From Acidobacteriota bacterium (GTDB lineage: Bacteria > Acidobacteriota > UBA6911): a DNA stretch of 43,231 nucleotides. Made by a program: the position numbers and the translations under genes. Location: positions 1 to 43,231 of the forward strand of contig JAFGIY010000095.1 of assembly GCA_016929335.1 (NCBI GenBank), in the 5' to 3' direction. The notes beneath the pieces are model-generated. The model saw nothing but the letters and a program-made list of their open reading frames with translations. It was not told the origin of the DNA and ran no database searches. How positions within the stretch are numbered: position 1 is the stretch's first letter; the number at the start of each line of letters is the position of its first letter. Below are positions 40,436 through 43,231 of the stretch, one piece after another.

Positions 40436-42865
40436 TCATCGGGCGGAGTCATGCTGCCGCTTCGCCGGACCTCCAAAGGCATATTGATAGACGTCTTCGA
40501 AGCGGCCTGCAAACAGCACGGTCAACCCCTTCTTCAAATAGTCCGGCAATTCGTCATAATCCTTCCTATTTGCCTCCGGGAAAATAAGCAGCCTGCAGCC
40601 GACGCGGCGCGCGGCGATGACCTTCTCCTTGACGCCGCCTATCGGCAATATCTGTCCGGTAAGTGTCAATTCGCCGGTCATTGCGAGCCGTTTCCGGACA
40701 GGTTTCTCCAGAATCATCGAAAGAAGCGCGGCTGCCATTGTGATGCCGGCGGAGGGGCCATCCTTGGGTGTAGCCCCTGCAGGGACATGGATGTGAACAA
40801 ACCGCTCGTCGAAGAAGTCCTGCTTGGCGCCGTATTGCTCCAGATGGGCCATGATATAAGAATAGGCAATTTCAGCGCTTTCCACCATTACGGCGCCGAG
40901 CTGTCCGGTTTGCCTGAACCCTTTGCTTCTGCTTTGTACCGCAGTGGCTTCGATCTGAAGGGTAGCACCTCCCATGCTTGTCCATGCCAGTCCTGTTACG
41001 ACACCTGGAACATTTCCAAACATTTCGTCGGGAGTGAACACCGGCTTGCCCAGATAGGACTCCACATCGTTTTTGCGAATCACTATTTTTTTCTCGGGCT
41101 CGCGGACGATTTCCATCACGGCCTTGCGAGATATCTTTTTGATGAGGTTTTCAAGGTTCCGCACTCCGGCTTCGCGGGCATAATTTTCAATAAGCAGATT
41201 CAGTGCATCCCTGCGTATCACGACCTGTCCATCCTTCAATCCATGTGTCTCGATGGTCTTCGGGATGAGATAGCGTCTGGCAATTTCCTGTTTCTCTTCC
41301 GAGATGTAGCCGGAAAGCCGGATTATTTCCATGCGATCGAGCAAAGGCCTCGGAATTGTATCGATCTGATTGCCTGTTGCGATAAACAGGACATGGGAGA
41401 GATCAAACGGAACATCCAGATAATGATCCCGGAAGCTGTTGTTTTGTTCGGGATCAAGGACTTCCAGCAGGGCGGAGGCCGGATCGCCCTGAAAGGATGC
41501 TCCCACCTTGTCGATCTCGTCGAGCATAATCAGTGGATTGGATGTACCCACAGTTTTCATCGCCTGGAGGAATTTGCCCGGCAGAGCACCGATGTAAGTG
41601 CGCCGATGCCCCTTGATTTCAGCTTCATCTTTCATGCCGCCTAGAGAAAACCGGTAAAAGTGACGGCCCAGAGCATCCGCGATGCTTTTGCCGACGGACG
41701 TCTTGCCTACTCCCGGCGGCCCGACGAGACAGAGGATGGATCCGGAAATATCTCCTTTGAGTTTTCCAACTGCTATGAATTCGAGAATTCTATCCTTCAC
41801 ATCTTCAAGGCCGTAATGATCTCTATCCAGAACCTGGCGGGCTCTTTTCACATCATAGGAATCCTTGCTGTATTTTCCCCATGGCAAAGCCGTAAGCCAA
41901 TCAAGGTAATTGCGCGAGACCGTGTATTCCGGCGAGTGAGGTTCCAGGAGCTGAAATTTGTCCATTTCGTCTTCAACGGCCCGCTTTGCCTCAGCATTCA
42001 GTGTCAGCTCCTTGAGACGTTCCTGAAACTTTTCAATCTCCGCAGTTTTTCCTTCCTTCTCCAGTCCGAGTTCCCTTTTTATGGCTTTCAGCTGTTCTTT
42101 GAGAAAGAATTCTCTTTGTTGGCCGGAGATTTTTCCCTGGATTTGTTTATTGATCTCGACGTGAAGCTTGGATATTTCCACTTCTCTCTTCAGGAGGACC
42201 AGAACCCGGTCAATACGCGTCCGGACATCGAACGTTTCGAGCACCTCCTGCAATTCCGCCCCGCTTGCCGTCGTCAGATTAGCGGCAAAGTCCGCCAATC
42301 TTCCCGGATCGTCAAAGGTGGACCGGCTGAGAAACATCTTGATTGCCTCTGATTGCAGAGGATTGAGCTTCACCAGGTCTTTGAGAGTTGTGATCACCGC
42401 CATCGCATAGGCTTTAAGCTCTTCGTTTATATCCAATTCGGCGGGGGCCGGGTATTTGACGTTTGCTCTCATTCCAAAGTCGGCTTTAGATATCTCTTCG
42501 ATGGTAAACCTCTCCACGCAATTGACCAGAATACTGGGGGCATCCCCTTCTCCCTGGAACACTCTCAAAATTTTGGCAGCGACACCGACGCCATAGAGAT
42601 TTTCCGGAGATTCCGCGGCGTCCAGGTTCCGAACGAGCACGATTCCAATGGTTTTTGAAGTGTAGTCAAGAGCATGCTGAATGCTCTGGACATGATCACT
42701 CCCGACTTCAAGAGGGACCGGCAAGCCGGGGAAGAGGGGACGGGGCCTTATCGGGATGATCGGAAGGCGGTTGGGGAGCAACTCCGATGCCAGTACAAGC
42801 GGTGCTTCCGCTTCTTCGGATGCGTTTTTTTCAACTACCATTTCCTCGGAAAAATGCTCAGTCAT
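40436..42865 (-). CDS. lon: ATP-dependent protease Lon
   Basis: An 809-residue Lon (LonA) protease from the ATG at 42865, chosen for AAGGG nine bases upstream; a GTG at 42892 overlaps a small upstream frame. N-terminal substrate domain (LPIIPIRPRPLFPG), coiled middle, AAA module with Walker A GPPGVGKT at 382-389 and Walker B IMLDEIDK near 446-453, then the Ser-Lys protease domain with Ser705 in PKDGPSAG and Lys746 in GGVKEK. All key residues are present. It degrades misfolded and regulatory proteins in the cytoplasm. The stop overlaps the start region of the P-loop gene, so the two are likely co-transcribed. Confidence 0.97.
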   Translation of the reverse strand: MTEHFSEEMVVEKNASEEAEAPLVLASELLPNRLPIIPIRPRPLFPGLPVPLEVGSDHVQSIQHALDYTSKTIGIVLVRNLDAAESPENLYGVGVAAKILRVFQGEGDAPSILVNCVERFTIEEISKADFGMRANVKYPAPAELDINEELKAYAMAVITTLKDLVKLNPLQSEAIKMFLSRSTFDDPGRLADFAANLTTASGAELQEVLETFDVRTRIDRVLVLLKREVEISKLHVEINKQIQGKISGQQREFFLKEQLKAIKRELGLEKEGKTAEIEKFQERLKELTLNAEAKRAVEDEMDKFQLLEPHSPEYTVSRNYLDWLTALPWGKYSKDSYDVKRARQVLDRDHYGLEDVKDRILEFIAVGKLKGDISGSILCLVGPPGVGKTSVGKSIADALGRHFYRFSLGGMKDEAEIKGHRRTYIGALPGKFLQAMKTVGTSNPLIMLDEIDKVGASFQGDPASALLEVLDPEQNNSFRDHYLDVPFDLSHVLFIATGNQIDTIPRPLLDRMEIIRLSGYISEEKQEIARRYLIPKTIETHGLKDGQVVIRRDALNLLIENYAREAGVRNLENLIKKISRKAVMEIVREPEKKIVIRKNDVESYLGKPVFTPDEMFGNVPGVVTGLAWTSMGGATLQIEATAVQSRSKGFRQTGQLGAVMVESAEIAYSYIMAHLEQYGAKQDFFDERFVHIHVPAGATPKDGPSAGITMAAALLSMILEKPVRKRLAMTGELTLTGQILPIGGVKEKVIAARRVGCRLLIFPEANRKDYDELPDYLKKGLTVLFAGRFEDVYQYAFGGPAKRQHDSAR

Positions 42866-42881
42866 AGTATTTGCCCTTTTC

Positions 42882-43001
42882 TCAAGCTTCACGAGCCATT
42901 TTCATTTGCATACCAAATGAGCGCGTATCTCGCAATGCAATCAGGTCGATCTCTTCTTCATTCAGTTTATCGCATAACTCCTTGAAGCCAACGATACTCA
43001 T
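42882..43001 (-). CDS. 39-codon ORF just upstream of lon
   Basis: Too short for normal gene calls. From the ATG at 43001, preceded by AAGGGG seven bases away, it encodes MSIVGFKELCDKL, then an acidic stretch NEEEIDLIALRDTRSFG and a MQMKMAREA end. It stops 16 bases before the lon ATG; an in-frame ATG at 43016 would add five residues. It may be a real small protein or a translated leader that affects lon expression. There is no signal or membrane segment. Confidence 0.45.
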   Translation of the reverse strand: MSIVGFKELCDKLNEEEIDLIALRDTRSFGMQMKMAREA

Positions 43002-43108
43002 TAAACGCCCCTTCATCTTGAATACTAACACTCAGGAGAGCAATAAGATCGATATAAAAAAAGGCAATGAATCCGGGAGAATTTCGGAGGATGAAGCGAT
43101 TCCTGCAA

Positions 43109-43137
43109 ATAAAAAAAGCCCCGATTTCTCGGGGCTT
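43109..43137 (-). terminator. Intrinsic terminator of the rRNA operon
   Basis: Stem GCCCCGA/TCGGGGC (43118-43124 with 43129-43135) with a 4-base loop and seven Ts on the minus strand, directly after the 5S gene and before the lon transcription unit. Confidence 0.9.
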
Positions 43138-43146
43138 ATAATTAAA

Positions 43147-43231
43147 TCCGGCGACGACCTACTCTCCCACGTCGTTGCCAACGCAGTACCATCGGCGCTG
43201 GAGGGCTTAACTTCCGTGTTCGGGATGGGAA
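43147..43231 (-). rRNA. rrf: 5S ribosomal RNA, 3' part
   Basis: On the minus strand the sequence reads TTCCCATCCCGAACACGGAA, then TTAAGCCCTCCAGCGCCGAT and ends GGGAGAGTAGGTCGTCGCCG, all hallmarks of bacterial 5S rRNA (loop B/C CCCGAACACGGAAGTTAAG). The 5' part lies beyond the window, as presumably do the 23S and 16S genes of the same operon. The mature 3' end is placed at about 43147. Confidence 0.95.

Noticed and set aside
40451..41644. 397-codon plus-strand frame
   Set aside because: Antisense shadow of lon with no recognisable protein motif.
43005..43060. GAGTGTTAG word upstream of lon as part of a CIRCE heat-shock operator
   Set aside because: Only one half resembles CIRCE and the partner half and nine-base spacing are missing.

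Overview
The window looks like a chromosomal segment from a Gram-negative-type soil or sediment bacterium, most probably an acidobacterium (Acidobacteriota). Pointers are a TIGR03435-family secreted protein (strongly expanded in Acidobacteria), a tricorn-type S41 protease, large periplasmic M1 and C45 enzymes, many signal peptides and lipoproteins, and a class of small conserved proteins (MARGWESK start) I associate with that phylum. The assignment is inferred from protein families only; no 16S or other marker phylogeny could be run.

The window has two very different halves. Positions 1 to about 18,200 are an accessory mosaic: single, mostly exported genes on both strands (hypothetical exported protein, TIGR03435 protein, tricorn-like protease, M1 peptidase, cupin, anti-sigma factor with broken partners, beta-propeller lipoprotein, cyclase, C45 acyltransferase). 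They are separated by long non-coding stretches that hold a dispersed same-orientation repeat family of about 200 to 370 bp (four long copies plus fragments), nested inverted-repeat elements at 3.3 kb, a REP-like palindrome cluster at 12.2 kb and a hexamer tandem repeat at 11.2 kb. A frameshifted tyrosine-recombinase remnant sits at 18.0-18.2 kb, at the edge of this half.

Positions 18,565 to 26,651 hold a membrane-stress island: a large AAA/STAND-like ATPase with no recognised function, followed by two MscS-type channel genes in the same direction, a third MscS gene convergent with them, and an APC-type permease fused to two universal-stress-protein domains. The ATPase plus two-channel operon is the best candidate for an undescribed system.

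Positions 27,006 to 43,231 are compact and housekeeping-like: a GNAT-HDAC fusion, initiator tRNA-fMet with a near-consensus promoter and a terminator, a cell-wall recycling group (sodium:solute symporter, NamZ-type exo-muramidase, GNAT protein), an ADP-ribosylglycohydrolase-like protein with altered metal ligands, a DUF47 protein, lexA with a multi-half-site operator and a small co-transcribed gene, a two-PDZ protein divergent from an ECF sigma/anti-sigma/TPR operon, and lon with a 39-codon upstream ORF and an overlapping SIMIBI-type P-loop gene. The window ends inside a 5S rRNA gene, so an rRNA operon continues to the right on the minus strand.
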